64,000 nt of DNA from the NCBI RefSeq assembly GCF_022549225.1, contig NZ_JAKZFD010000007.1, forward strand, positions 186,001 through 250,000, read 5' to 3'. The translations under genes and the position numbers were made by a program. Source of the stretch: Pelomonas sp. CA6. Its GTDB lineage: Bacteria; Pseudomonadota; Gammaproteobacteria; Burkholderiales; Burkholderiaceae_C. Under the pieces are notes generated by a model. The model saw only the letters and a program-made list of their open reading frames with translations, searched no databases and was not told where the DNA came from. This document shows, piece by piece, positions 1-9,055 of this stretch; position 1 is the stretch's first letter; the number at the start of each line of letters is the position of its first letter.

Positions 1-211
1 CGCCGTCACCGGCAACCTGACGCTGGGCGGCACGCTCGCGGTCACCGCCGCCGACGGCGCGGCCGGCTGCACCAGCAGCTTCGGTACCGGCGTCTACACA
101 CTGTTCACCTACACCGGCACGCTGGCCGGGAGCTTCACCACGGTGACGCTGCCCTCGGGCTATACCGGCCGGGTGGACACCACGGTGGCTGGCAAGGTGC
201 GCCTGATCGTC
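1..211 (+). repeat. Adhesin module-end block, copy 0 (partial)
   Basis: In translation this matches the blocks ending at 2266 and 4546 (VAVTGNLTL, then TLFTYTGTL, then SGYTGRVDT). The window therefore opens inside the end of an earlier module, so the protein has at least one more module upstream. Confidence 0.8.
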
Positions 212-3200
212 TATGTGCCCGCCGCGATGACCTACTGGGACGAGGCCACGACCACCACGGCCAATGGCAACAACAGTGTGGTCAACGGCGGCACCGGAAC
301 CTGGGATGCGACCAGCAACAACTGGACCGACAGCGGCGGTGCGCTGAACGGTCCCTGGGCCGGCGGGACCAGCCTCGCGACCTTCCAGGGCACGGCCGGC
401 ACGGTGACGGTCAGCGGGACGCAGAGCACCGGCGGCCTGACGTTCAACACCACCGGCTACACGGTCAGCGGCGGCACGCTCACGCTGGCCGCCGCGAGCA
501 ACCCCCTCACCGTGGGCTCGGGACTGTCGGCCACGGTCAGCAGCGTGCTGGCGGGCAGCTCGGGGATGTCCAAGTCCGGCACCGGCACGCTGACGCTGTC
601 GGGCAGCAATACCTTCACCGGTACGTTGAGCGTGGACCAGGGCACGCTGGCGGCCGCCAGTCTGGCCGCGATGGGCAACAGCGCGACCACGCGCAGCATC
701 GCCGCCGGGGCCAAGCTGTCGTTCACCCAGGCGGGCACCAACACCTTCACCAGCGGCACCTACAACGTCAGCGGCACGCTGTCGCTGGATTCGTCGTCGA
801 ACAACGCCCACAACTTCGGCGGCACGATCAACCTGCTCAATGGCGGCACGCTGACCAGCGTCAACGGGCTGGCCGGTCCCGCCAATGACGGCGGCTTCGG
901 CAACCTGCTGCTGAACGCGGGCACGATCAATGCGACCGGCAGCGGCAACGTGATCTCGATGACGACGATCAACTTCCGCACCGAGACCGCGATGACGCTG
1001 AACGTCAACAGCGGCGCGGACCTGGACATCCAGTCGAAGATCGTCAACTCGTCCGGCAGCAGCAGCGGCCTGACCAAGTCCGGCGCCGGCCTGCTGAAGC
1101 TCAGCGGCGCCAACACCTACACCGGCCCGACCACGGTGAACGCGGGCACGCTGCAGCTCTATGGCGGTGGCGGCCTGCTGTATCCCTACACCGGGACCGT
1201 CAGCATTGCCGCGGGTGCGACGCTGCGCAACAGCTCGTCGGCCAACTTCCAGATGAATGGTGCGCTGTCTGGCTCGGGCACGTTGCAGACCGATACCGAT
1301 GCCAACGCCTACACCGTGGTCAGTGCGGCCAGCAGCTTCACCGGGCCAATCGTCGTGCAGGCGGGCATCTTCCAGCTGGCCTACACCGGCACGCTGGGCA
1401 GCGCGGGCACCTATGCGGGCGCGATCTCGGCCTCCAGTGGCACGCAGGTGCGTTTGTGGTCCAACACGGCGCTGACCTTCTCCGGCGTGCTGTCCGGCGC
1501 GGGCCAGTTCAATCTGGGCGGTGGCAATGGCACGGTCACGCTGACCGGCACCAACACCTACACCGGCGACACCGTGATCAGCACCAGCAACCTGCTCATC
1601 AGCGGCACCGGCGTGCTGGGCAGCGGCAACTACGCCGGGCAGATCACACTGTGTCCGACCCTGGTGTACAGCTCCAGCACGGACCAGGTGCTTTCCGGCG
1701 CCATCATCGGAGGCTTTTGCACCTCAGGCGCGATCTCCAAGAGCGGCAGCAGCACGCTGACGCTGAGCGGCACCAACACCTATGGCGGCACCACCACCGT
1801 CAGCGGCGGCCGGCTCAACATCAACGGCAACCAGAGCGCCGCGACCGGCGCGGTCACGGTGGCCAGCGGCGGCACGCTGGGCGGCACGGGCACGGTGGGC
1901 GGCGCCACCACGGTGCAGTCGGGCGGTACGCTGAGCCCGGGCATGAGTCCCGGCACGCTGACCTTTGCCAGCGGGCTGACGCTGAGCACCGGCTCCACGA
2001 GCAACTTCGAGCTGGCCCAGGCTGGCACCGCCGGCGGCAGCTGCAACGACCTGGTGGCCGTGACCGGCAACCTGACGCTGGCCGGTACGCTGGCCGTGAC
2101 CAAGGCCGACGGCGCCAGCGGCTGTGCCAGCAACTTCGGCAACGGCACCTACACCCTGTTTACTTACACCGGCACCCTGAGCGGCAGCTTCGGCACGGTG
2201 ACGCTGCCCTCGGGCTATGTCGGCCGCGTGGACACCAGTGTGGCCGGCCAGGTTCGGCTGATCGTCAGCAGCCTGAGCTCGCTGACCTACTGGGACATCG
2301 CCGCGAACGCGAACAACGGCGCGGTCAATGGCGGTACCGGCACCTGGGACGGCGTCACCAGCAACTGGACCGACAGCGCCGGCAACAACAACGGCGTTTG
2401 GGCCGGGGGTAGCAACGTGGCCGTGTTCCAGGGCACGGCCGGCACGGTGACGGTCAGCGGCACGCAGAGCATGGGCGGGCTGAGCTTCAATACCACCGGC
2501 TACACGCTGACCGGCGGCACGCTGTCGGCCGCGGCCAGCGCCGGCAACCCCATCACCGTGGCCAGCGGCCTGAGCGCCACCATGACCACGCTGATCAGCG
2601 GCAGCAACCCGGTGAGCAAGGAGGGCGCCGGTACGCTGAACATCAACGCCGAGAACACCGGCCTCACGGGCGCGTTCACGGTCAACGCGGGCACCGTGGT
2701 CATCGGTCCCAACGCGGCGGCCGGCTCGGTCATCCCGGGCGCGTACACGGTGAACAGCGGCGCCACGCTGGAGATGACCAAGCGCAATATCTGGGCCGTT
2801 CCGACCTCGACCTCGTCGGCGGTGATCACGGTGAACGGCGGCACGCTGAAGGCCACCAACTCCAGCAACACGATGTTCAACCCGGTGTTCACCAACGCCA
2901 CGCTGATCTCCAATGGCGGCCATCCGGCGCTGAGCGTGCTGGGCACCTTCACGCTGCAGGGCACGGTCACCGTCAGCGGCACGACGGTGGTCCAGCAGCT
3001 CAGCGCCTTCCAGCCGTGGATCGCCATCGGCAATGGCTCGGTGCCGGGCAGCACGACCTTCAACGTGACCGACGGCAGCTTCACCGTCGGCGTGCCGATC
3101 TACAACATGGGCACGGGTTCCAGCACCTACCTGCAGTCCAGCCTGGTCAAGTCCGGCGCGGGCTCGATGATCCTGACGGCCGCCAGCGCCTACACCGGCA

Positions 3201-6200
3201 GCACCACGATCAACGGCGGCACCGTGCAGATCGGCGGGGGCTCGACCACCGGGGATCTGTCCACCACCAGCGGCATCAGCGTGGCCAGTGGCGCGCTGCT
3301 GTCCTTCAACCGCAGCAATGCCTACAGCCTGGGCGTGGTGATCTCGGGGGCGGGCGCGGTGTCGCAGATCGGCAGCGGTACCACGACGCTGACGGGCGTG
3401 AACACCTACAGCGGCGACACCAGTGTTACCGCCGGCGGGCTGACGGTGGGCAGCGCCGGTTCGCTGGGCAATGGCAGCTATGCGGGGGCGATCACCGTGG
3501 CCTCGGGCGCGACCTTCACCCATGGGTCCTCGGTCAACCAGACCCTGTCCGGCGTGATCTCGGGCGCGGGCAGCCTGAGCAAGACCACCAGCACGACCAG
3601 CACGCTGACCCTGACCGGCGCCAGCACCTACACCGGCGCGACCACGGTCAGCGCCGGCACGTTGCAGGTGGGCGCGGGCTCGACCACCGGTGACATCGCC
3701 AGCACCAGCGGCGTGGGCGTGTCCAGCGGCGCGCTGCTTGTCTTCAACCGCAGCAACGCCTACAGCTTTGGCCCGGTGGTCAGCGGCGCGGGGGGGCTGA
3801 CCCAGGCGGGCAGCGGCACGACCACGCTGACGGGAGCCAACACGTATACCGGTGCCACGACCATCAGCGCCGGCACGCTGCAGGTGGGCGCGGGCGCGAC
3901 CAGTGGCGACATCGCCAGCACCAGCGGCGCCAGCGTGGCCAGCGGCGCCACGCTCGCCTTCAACCGCAGCGATGCCTACAGCTTTGGCAAGGTGGTCAGC
4001 GGTGCTGGCGCGGTGTCCCAGATCGGCAGCGGCGTGACGACCTTGAGCGGCGCCAACACCTACACCGGCGCGACCACGGTCAGCGCCGGCACCCTGCGCA
4101 TCAACGGCAATCAGAGTGCGGCCACGGGCGCGGTCACGGTGGCCAGCGGCGCCAAGCTGGGCGGCACGGGCACGGTAGGTGGGGCGACCACCGTGCAGAG
4201 CGGGGGCACGTTGGATCCGGGCATGAGCCCGGGCACGCTCACGTTCAGCAGCGGCCTCACGCTGAACAGCGGCTCGACCAGCAACTTCGAGCTGGCGCAG
4301 GCGGGCACGGCGGGCGGCAGCTGCAACGACCTGGTCGCCGTCACCGGCAACCTGGTGCTGGGCGGCACGCTCAACGTCACCAAGGCCGACGGGGCCGGCG
4401 GCTGCGCCAGCAGTTTTGGCGCCGGCGTCTACACGCTGTTCACCTACACCGGCAGCCTGAGCGGCAGCTTCGGCACCGTGACGCTGCCTTCGGGCTACAT
4501 CGGCCGCGTGGACACCAGCGTCGCCGGTCAGGTGCGGCTGGTCATCAGCGCCAACAGTGGCCTGACCTACTGGGATGAAGCGACCACCACCCCGGCCAAC
4601 GCCAACAACAACGGGGTCGATGGCGGCACGGGCACCTGGGACGCCAGCAACAGCAACTGGACCGACAGCAACGGCGCCAACAACGGAGCCTGGCCGGGCG
4701 CCAGCAGCGTGGCCGTCTTCCAGGGCACGGCCGGCACGGTGACGGTGAGCGGCACGCAAAGCGTGGGCGGGCTGACCTTCAATGTCGGCGGCTATGTGCT
4801 GCAGGGCAGTGGCAGCCTGGTGGGGGCGGCGACCGACAACGTACTGACGGTCAATGCCAGTGGGTCCGCGCCGTGGATCGCGGTGCCGCTGACCGGCAGC
4901 AACGGCTTCAGCAAGGCGGGCACGGGCGCGCTGATCCTCATCGCCGCCAACACCTACACCGGCCCCACCGCGGTGAATGCCGGGACCCTGGTGCTCTACC
5001 AGAGCGGCGACCTGGCCAACACCTCGGGCATCTCGCTGGCCAGCGGCAGCACGCTGCGCTTCAACAAGACCACGGCCTACACGCCGTACACCTTGGCCAA
5101 GGTGATCTCGGGTGCCGGCACGGTGGACCAGGGCAACAACGGCACGGTGACGCTGGGGGGCGTCAATACCTACACCGGTGGCACCACGGTGTCGGCCGGA
5201 ACGCTGCAGGCTGGCGTCAATGGCGCACTGCCCGCGGGCACGGCGGTGACGGTCGCGCCCGGTGCGACGCTGGACCTCAACGGCACGACCCAGAGCCTTG
5301 GCACCCTCAGCAGCAGCGGCACGCTGGCGCTGGGCACGGGCGGGCAGCTGACGCTGACCAGCGGCGCGAGCAGCATCGGCGCGGTGACCGGCAGCGGCAC
5401 GATCACGGTCAGCACCGGCGCCACGCTGACGCTGACGCAATCGCTGGTGAACTCGGGCCTGAACATCGTGCTCAATGGCGGCACCCTGCAACTGGGCGCG
5501 GGGCTCACGCACAGCCTGGGAGCCTTCACCGTGACCGCGTCGGGCAGCACGCTGGACTTCGCCTCGGGCGGCAATGCGCAGCTCACCGTCAGCAGCCTGG
5601 ACCTGTCCACCGGCGCCACGCTGGCGGTGACGAACTGGAGCAATGGCAGCGACCTGTTCTCGGCCACCGCGGTGGCGGGCAACCCGGCGCGCATCACCGC
5701 CAACCTGGTGCCGCTGAACCGCATCACCTTCAGCGGCTACAGCGCGAGCAACACCAACTGGCGCAGTACGCTGGACGAGGTCACGCCCATCCTGCCGGTG
5801 CCGCAGGTCCGCGTGGCGGTGGTGAGCAACAACGGCACCGGCAGCTTCGTCTACGCGCTGGGCAGCCTGAGCAGCGCCAGCCTGACGCTGAGCACGACCA
5901 CCGCCGGCACGGCCGTCACCTCCAGCACCTTGACCGGTAGCACCGGCGTGGCGGCGACGATCACGCAGACGGGCGTGCCCTCGGGCTGGCCCGGCACGCC
6001 GGCCAGCGCCAGCTGCGTGGACAACAACGGCAGCACCGATGGCAATGGCACGGGAAGCTTCGGCACGCTGGCCAGTGGCGCCTTGACGGTGCCGGCAGGC
6101 AAGATGGTGGCCGGCAGCGACATCGTCTGCACCTTCACCAACAGCCTGGGCGTCAGCGCCAGCGGCAAGGTGTTCAACGACGGCGGTGCGCCCAGCGGCG

Positions 6201-7345
6201 GCAGCAACACCGGCACGCCCAACAACGGCGTGCAGGACGGCGCGGAGGCCGGGGTGTCGGGCGTCACGGTGAGCCTGACCAACTGCGCGTCGACCACCTA
6301 CGCCAGCACCAGCACCGATGGCACGGGGGCCTACAGCCTGAGCATCCCGTCGGCGCAGAGCGGGCAGACGGTGTGCGTGGCGGTGAGCCTGCCCAGCGGG
6401 ACCTTGGCCACCGGCGCGAACGCGGCCGGCACGGCCACGCCGGACGGCGCGGCGACCACCGTGGGCGGCGTGGCCTACAGCTACAGCCGCGGCAGCCAGC
6501 GCCAGAGCTTCACGGCGCCGGCCAGCGGCGCGCTGACGCTGAACTTCGGCCAGGTGCCGGTGAGCACGCTGGTGAGCAACAGCAGCGCCAGCGCGGCGCC
6601 GGGCGGGGTGGCCACGCACAGCCACCGCTTCACGGCGGGCACGGGGGGCAGCCTGAGCCTCTCGACGCTGGCGGGCACGGCCTCGCCGACGACGCTGACC
6701 GGCTGGAGCGAGATCGTGTACGTGGACACGGGCTGCACCGGCACCTACCAGGCCGGGGCGACCAAGCTGGCGCCGCCCAGCACGCCGGTGACGGTGCTGC
6801 AGGGCGATGTGCTGTGCTTCGTGGTGCGCGAGATCGTGCCGGGCACGGCGATCACGGGCAACAGCTACAGCCTGCCGGTGCAGGCCCAGCTGGACCTGAG
6901 CAACGCGAGCCCCAGCCTGAGCGTGAGCTACAGCGTGACCGACACGACGACGGTGTCCAACGCGGCGGTGACGCTGCTCAAGCAGGTGCGCAACATCACC
7001 ACGGGCGGCGCCAGCGGCGCCTGGTCGACCGGCAACAACGCCAAGTCGGGCGACGTGCTGGAGTACCAGATCAGCTTCACCAACACCAGCGCGGCGCCGG
7101 TGACGGAGGTGGTGATCCAGGACGGGACGACGAACTGGACGACCTGGACCAGCGCGACGGTGGGGACGCTGCCCAGCGGGCTGAGCTGCGCGCTGAACAC
7201 GCCGGCCAACCCGGCGCCGGCGGCGGCCCAGGCCTGCACGCCGGCGGTGACGGGCAGCGGCAAGGGCAACCTGACCTGGACCTTCAGCGGATCGCTGCAG
7301 CCGGGCGCCTCGGGCACGGTGAGCTTCAAGGTCACGGTGGATTGA
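1..7345 (+). CDS. Giant repetitive surface protein with autotransporter-associated beta-strand repeats (5' end outside window)
   Basis: The reading frame is open from the first bases, so the start and any signal peptide lie upstream; about 2,447 codons are visible. Most of it is the Gly/Ser/Thr-rich PATR type (autotransporter-associated beta-strand repeat), with recurring motifs such as LSGANTYTG and TTVSAGTL that suggest a long beta-helix. It is organised as large modules that start at TYWDE/TYWDI (near 230, 2285, 4565) and end in a GRVDTSVAGQVRLIV-type block. After about nt 5790 the protein changes to an SdrD-B-like domain (about 6160-6540) and a DUF11-like domain (about 6960-7342). The last residues are FKVTVD and a stop; no C-terminal autotransporter beta-barrel is seen, so secretion may use another route (for example two-partner or type I), which cannot be judged here. 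Likely role: adhesin or biofilm matrix protein. Family is clear; function is inferred. Confidence 0.85.
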   Translation, partial: AVTGNLTLGGTLAVTAADGAAGCTSSFGTGVYTLFTYTGTLAGSFTTVTLPSGYTGRVDTTVAGKVRLIVYVPAAMTYWDEATTTTANGNNSVVNGGTGTWDATSNNWTDSGGALNGPWAGGTSLATFQGTAGTVTVSGTQSTGGLTFNTTGYTVSGGTLTLAAASNPLTVGSGLSATVSSVLAGSSGMSKSGTGTLTLSGSNTFTGTLSVDQGTLAAASLAAMGNSATTRSIAAGAKLSFTQAGTNTFTSGTYNVSGTLSLDSSSNNAHNFGGTINLLNGGTLTSVNGLAGPANDGGFGNLLLNAGTINATGSGNVISMTTINFRTETAMTLNVNSGADLDIQSKIVNSSGSSSGLTKSGAGLLKLSGANTYTGPTTVNAGTLQLYGGGGLLYPYTGTVSIAAGATLRNSSSANFQMNGALSGSGTLQTDTDANAYTVVSAASSFTGPIVVQAGIFQLAYTGTLGSAGTYAGAISASSGTQVRLWSNTALTFSGVLSGAGQFNLGGGNGTVTLTGTNTYTGDTVISTSNLLISGTGVLGSGNYAGQITLCPTLVYSSSTDQVLSGAIIGGFCTSGAISKSGSSTLTLSGTNTYGGTTTVSGGRLNINGNQSAATGAVTVASGGTLGGTGTVGGATTVQSGGTLSPGMSPGTLTFASGLTLSTGSTSNFELAQAGTAGGSCNDLVAVTGNLTLAGTLAVTKADGASGCASNFGNGTYTLFTYTGTLSGSFGTVTLPSGYVGRVDTSVAGQVRLIVSSLSSLTYWDIAANANNGAVNGGTGTWDGVTSNWTDSAGNNNGVWAGGSNVAVFQGTAGTVTVSGTQSMGGLSFNTTGYTLTGGTLSAAASAGNPITVASGLSATMTTLISGSNPVSKEGAGTLNINAENTGLTGAFTVNAGTVVIGPNAAAGSVIPGAYTVNSGATLEMTKRNIWAVPTSTSSAVITVNGGTLKATNSSNTMFNPVFTNATLISNGGHPALSVLGTFTLQGTVTVSGTTVVQQLSAFQPWIAIGNGSVPGSTTFNVTDGSFTVGVPIYNMGTGSSTYLQSSLVKSGAGSMILTAASAYTGSTTINGGTVQIGGGSTTGDLSTTSGISVASGALLSFNRSNAYSLGVVISGAGAVSQIGSGTTTLTGVNTYSGDTSVTAGGLTVGSAGSLGNGSYAGAITVASGATFTHGSSVNQTLSGVISGAGSLSKTTSTTSTLTLTGASTYTGATTVSAGTLQVGAGSTTGDIASTSGVGVSSGALLVFNRSNAYSFGPVVSGAGGLTQAGSGTTTLTGANTYTGATTISAGTLQVGAGATSGDIASTSGASVASGATLAFNRSDAYSFGKVVSGAGAVSQIGSGVTTLSGANTYTGATTVSAGTLRINGNQSAATGAVTVASGAKLGGTGTVGGATTVQSGGTLDPGMSPGTLTFSSGLTLNSGSTSNFELAQAGTAGGSCNDLVAVTGNLVLGGTLNVTKADGAGGCASSFGAGVYTLFTYTGSLSGSFGTVTLPSGYIGRVDTSVAGQVRLVISANSGLTYWDEATTTPANANNNGVDGGTGTWDASNSNWTDSNGANNGAWPGASSVAVFQGTAGTVTVSGTQSVGGLTFNVGGYVLQGSGSLVGAATDNVLTVNASGSAPWIAVPLTGSNGFSKAGTGALILIAANTYTGPTAVNAGTLVLYQSGDLANTSGISLASGSTLRFNKTTAYTPYTLAKVISGAGTVDQGNNGTVTLGGVNTYTGGTTVSAGTLQAGVNGALPAGTAVTVAPGATLDLNGTTQSLGTLSSSGTLALGTGGQLTLTSGASSIGAVTGSGTITVSTGATLTLTQSLVNSGLNIVLNGGTLQLGAGLTHSLGAFTVTASGSTLDFASGGNAQLTVSSLDLSTGATLAVTNWSNGSDLFSATAVAGNPARITANLVPLNRITFSGYSASNTNWRSTLDEVTPILPVPQVRVAVVSNNGTGSFVYALGSLSSASLTLSTTTAGTAVTSSTLTGSTGVAATITQTGVPSGWPGTPASASCVDNNGSTDGNGTGSFGTLASGALTVPAGKMVAGSDIVCTFTNSLGVSASGKVFNDGGAPSGGSNTGTPNNGVQDGAEAGVSGVTVSLTNCASTTYASTSTDGTGAYSLSIPSAQSGQTVCVAVSLPSGTLATGANAAGTATPDGAATTVGGVAYSYSRGSQRQSFTAPASGALTLNFGQVPVSTLVSNSSASAAPGGVATHSHRFTAGTGGSLSLSTLAGTASPTTLTGWSEIVYVDTGCTGTYQAGATKLAPPSTPVTVLQGDVLCFVVREIVPGTAITGNSYSLPVQAQLDLSNASPSLSVSYSVTDTTTVSNAAVTLLKQVRNITTGGASGAWSTGNNAKSGDVLEYQISFTNTSAAPVTEVVIQDGTTNWTTWTSATVGTLPSGLSCALNTPANPAPAAAQACTPAVTGSGKGNLTWTFSGSLQPGASGTVSFKVTVD
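230..460 (+). repeat. Adhesin module-head block, copy 1
   Basis: Encodes the TYWDEATT, NGGTGTWD, NNWTDS and GTAGTVTVSGTQS motifs that open each module. The same block recurs at 2285-2503 and 4565-4795. It is offset 2,055 bp (685 codons) from copy 2. Confidence 0.8.
1820..2266 (+). repeat. Adhesin module-end block, 447 bp, copy 1
   Basis: Runs from INGNQSAATGAV to QVRLIV. It has the same length and register as 4100-4546, exactly 2,280 bp away, and both copies contain the Cys-bearing GGSCNDLVAV and GCAS motifs. Nucleotide identity is visibly high, consistent with internal duplication. Confidence 0.85.
2285..2503 (+). repeat. Adhesin module-head block, copy 2
   Basis: TYWDIAANAN through NTTGY. 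It starts 2,055 bp after copy 1 and 2,280 bp before copy 3. Confidence 0.8.
3227..3409 (+). repeat. 183-bp (61-residue) internal repeat, copy 1
   Basis: Encodes QIGGGSTTGDLSTTSG, then SFNRSNAYSLG, then TTTLTGVNTY. It is one of three in-frame copies of exactly 183 bp (also 3665-3847 and 3881-4063). All three lie in the second large module, so they explain part of its greater length compared with the first. Confidence 0.8.
3665..3847 (+). repeat. 183-bp internal repeat, copy 2
   Basis: Encodes QVGAGSTTGDIASTSG, FNRSNAYSFG and TLTGANTY. Same length and frame as copies 1 and 3. Confidence 0.8.
3881..4063 (+). repeat. 183-bp internal repeat, copy 3
   Basis: Encodes QVGAGATSGDIASTSG, FNRSDAYSFG and TLSGANTY. 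Only 33 bp separate it from copy 2, which fits a recent tandem duplication. Confidence 0.8.
4100..4546 (+). repeat. Adhesin module-end block, 447 bp, copy 2
   Basis: Same block as 1820-2266, shifted by exactly 2,280 bp, with most differences at third codon positions. Confidence 0.85.
4565..4795 (+). repeat. Adhesin module-head block, copy 3
   Basis: TYWDEATTTPAN through NVGGY, starting 2,280 bp after copy 2. It is the last module; the PATR region then gives way to SdrD-B/DUF11-like domains. Confidence 0.8.
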
Positions 7346-7359
7346 CATAGGAGAAGACG

Positions 7360-8265
7360 ATGCGGTTGATGTCCGATTTCCTTCGGGCCCGCCCTTGGCT
7401 CTGGCCGGGCCCTCTCTTTGCGACAGCGTTCGCAGGCCCAGCCTTGGCGCAGATGAAGGTGGGGAGCAACCCGACCACGCTGACCAGCGATGTGAACCTC
7501 CAAGCCGAGGCCACCGATGGTTCACAGGTGGTGGTGCGCAAGAGCACGGCACAAGTGGGTATCGGCACCACGTCGCCGGCCAACAGATTGGAGGTCAACA
7601 GTGGCACGGCAAGCGCCAGCGGAGTACGGCTGACCCAGCTGCCCAGTGCCAGCTTCCTGGGCACCAATGCCAGCGGCGACATCGTCAAGAGCACCGCCAG
7701 CGGCAACTGCACCTGCGGCCAGGTGACTGCTGCCGTGGTCGCGAGCCTTGGGGGCGACTGGAAACTGATGAACGGCAGCTACAGCGGGGGCAGCTGCAAT
7801 GCTCCCGTGGTCAATGCCAGCAACGCCGTGCTCGTGATGGGCGGCACAGCGGGCACGACCGCATCCGCCACCACGATCGCCCGGAACCAGCTGCCCAGCG
7901 TGGTGCTGAGCGGGTCGACCAGCAGCGACAGCGCGGGAACGCCCAGCGGTTCCATCAGCACGAACAGCGCGACCACGGTTCAGACTTATGGCGTCACGAT
8001 CCGGCCCTACGGTGCCAATCAGGGCAACGAAGTGATGACCAACAAGTGGAACAACATCGCCAATGGCGGCAGCTATGACGAGTATGGCTACGGCTATCGG
8101 AACGTGACCATCCCCAGCCACGGGCACACCTTCACGGGCAACGCCCTGTCCAATCACGCCCATACCTACAGCACGCCGGACATCAACGGCGGCGTGACAC
8201 AGCAGGCTCTCAGCACGGCGAACCTGCCCAGCCTGGCTGTCAACTGGTTCATCTGCATCAACTGA
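7360..8265 (+). CDS. Secreted protein with C-terminal phage-tail-collar-like domain
   Basis: 301 residues. The start is supported by GGAGAAG just upstream, 14 bp after the adhesin stop, so the two are probably cotranscribed. Residues 1-30 look like a signal peptide (hydrophobic stretch, then GPALAQ). Next comes a short QVGIGTTSPANRLEV segment of the kind that leads into trimeric fibre and endosialidase-chaperone-type proteins. The C-terminal half has the His-rich tail-collar pattern (PSHGHTFTGN, SNHAHTYS) and ends in VNWFICIN, resembling tail-fibre and microcystin-dependent-protein ends. There are no neighbouring phage genes. A surface fibre or accessory to the adhesin is a reasonable guess; no enzymatic function is visible. 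Confidence 0.7.
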   Translation: MRLMSDFLRARPWLWPGPLFATAFAGPALAQMKVGSNPTTLTSDVNLQAEATDGSQVVVRKSTAQVGIGTTSPANRLEVNSGTASASGVRLTQLPSASFLGTNASGDIVKSTASGNCTCGQVTAAVVASLGGDWKLMNGSYSGGSCNAPVVNASNAVLVMGGTAGTTASATTIARNQLPSVVLSGSTSSDSAGTPSGSISTNSATTVQTYGVTIRPYGANQGNEVMTNKWNNIANGGSYDEYGYGYRNVTIPSHGHTFTGNALSNHAHTYSTPDINGGVTQQALSTANLPSLAVNWFICIN

Positions 8266-8266
8266 C

Positions 8267-8283
8267 GGAGGCGGCTCGCCTCA
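8267..8283. terminator. Small hairpin between convergent genes
   Basis: GAGGCG (8268-8273) pairs perfectly with CGCCTC (8277-8282) around a GCT loop, in the 15-bp gap between two convergent genes. There is no T-run on either side, so termination is only possible. Confidence 0.25.
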
Positions 8284-8730
8284 CCTCCAGAACCAGAGCA
8301 GCTCCGAGCACGTCCTGTCGTGGTCGATGCCGATGGCGTAGCCGCCACGGCCGCCGGGAATGTCAGCGATGCCGGCCCTCAGCCGGGTGATCCACGCGCA
8401 GCCGAAGCTGAGCAGGGCCGGGTCCAGATCCGCGGGGAATGACCACTCGTCCGGGGCAGCCAGGAGTCGGATTCGCAGGGTCTCGGGCGCCACCCAGCGG
8501 GCCCGGTTGCCACGGTTGTTGGGCACAGCCAGCAGGCCTGGGGACGGGGGTGCGAGGGTGAGCGTTCTGCCGCCGGCGCCGTCCGTGGCCAGGGCCTCCA
8601 TGAGCGAGAGCAACGAGGCGCAGCCCGGGGCATCGGCATGCAGATGCCAGCCCGGGTGGTGGTGCAGGGGTTCGGTGTAGCGCCAGAGCGAGATGCGTCC
8701 GGAGGGCTTCCAGGAGTTGACGTGCTGCAT
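8281..8730 (-). CDS. Hypothetical protein, 149 residues
   Basis: I do not recognise this protein. The start (MQHVNSWKPSG) is chosen because AGGAGG lies 9 nt upstream of that ATG, an excellent ribosome-binding site; the longer frame up to 9063 has a composition unlike real protein in its extra N-terminal part. The product is probably soluble: no signal peptide or membrane segment, rich in Trp, His, Leu and Pro, ending SELLWFWR. Motifs that stand out are ISLWRYTEPLHHHPGW near the N-terminus and GGRGGYAIGIDHDR near the C-terminus. It converges on the collar-like gene and diverges from the histidine kinase at 9056. Function unknown. Confidence 0.65.
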   Translation of the reverse strand: MQHVNSWKPSGRISLWRYTEPLHHHPGWHLHADAPGCASLLSLMEALATDGAGGRTLTLAPPSPGLLAVPNNRGNRARWVAPETLRIRLLAAPDEWSFPADLDPALLSFGCAWITRLRAGIADIPGGRGGYAIGIDHDRTCSELLWFWR

Positions 8731-9055
8731 TGCTGAACACCTCCTGCTCATGCGGGGTCGCACAGAGTCTTGCGGAACAGGCAGTGTGTTGGAAATTGAC
8801 GCTGCGACAACGGCTTCTTGTGTCGAAACAGGGCATCCGTCGCTGACAACGATGACGTTGGGCCCGCCATGGGCTGACGCGTGCCTGACGCCCCTGGCGA
8901 GACTCTCGACCATTGCGCCCGGCTTCATTCCCCGCTGATAGATTGAGGTCCAACACTTACCAAGCCGCCATCTGCGTTGAGTCGGTAGCCGCTGGCGGCC
9001 CACAAGGAGGGGCGGGTCTCCGCGGCGTGCCGGGGAATGAACTGAGGATCTCGAC
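8731..9055. other. 325-bp divergent intergenic region
   Basis: Lies between the divergent starts of the hypothetical gene (8730, minus) and the histidine kinase (9056, plus), so it should hold promoters for both. The only clear element is the AGGAGG ribosome-binding site of the minus-strand gene (as CCTCCT near 8741). No convincing -35/-10 pair, ORF or hairpin was found. Confidence 0.6.

Noticed and set aside
1820-4546. CRISPR-like array in the adhesin repeats
   Set aside because: Repeats are long, in-frame and coding, with no short spaced repeats or cas genes.
1724-7552. A 1,942-codon open frame antisense to the adhesin
   Set aside because: It is an artefact of the Gly/Thr/Ser codon bias on the other strand; the text is a low-complexity Arg/Ala/His mixture with no domains.
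7360-8265. Prophage remnant
   Set aside because: Only one collar-like domain is seen, with a signal peptide and no phage genes nearby.
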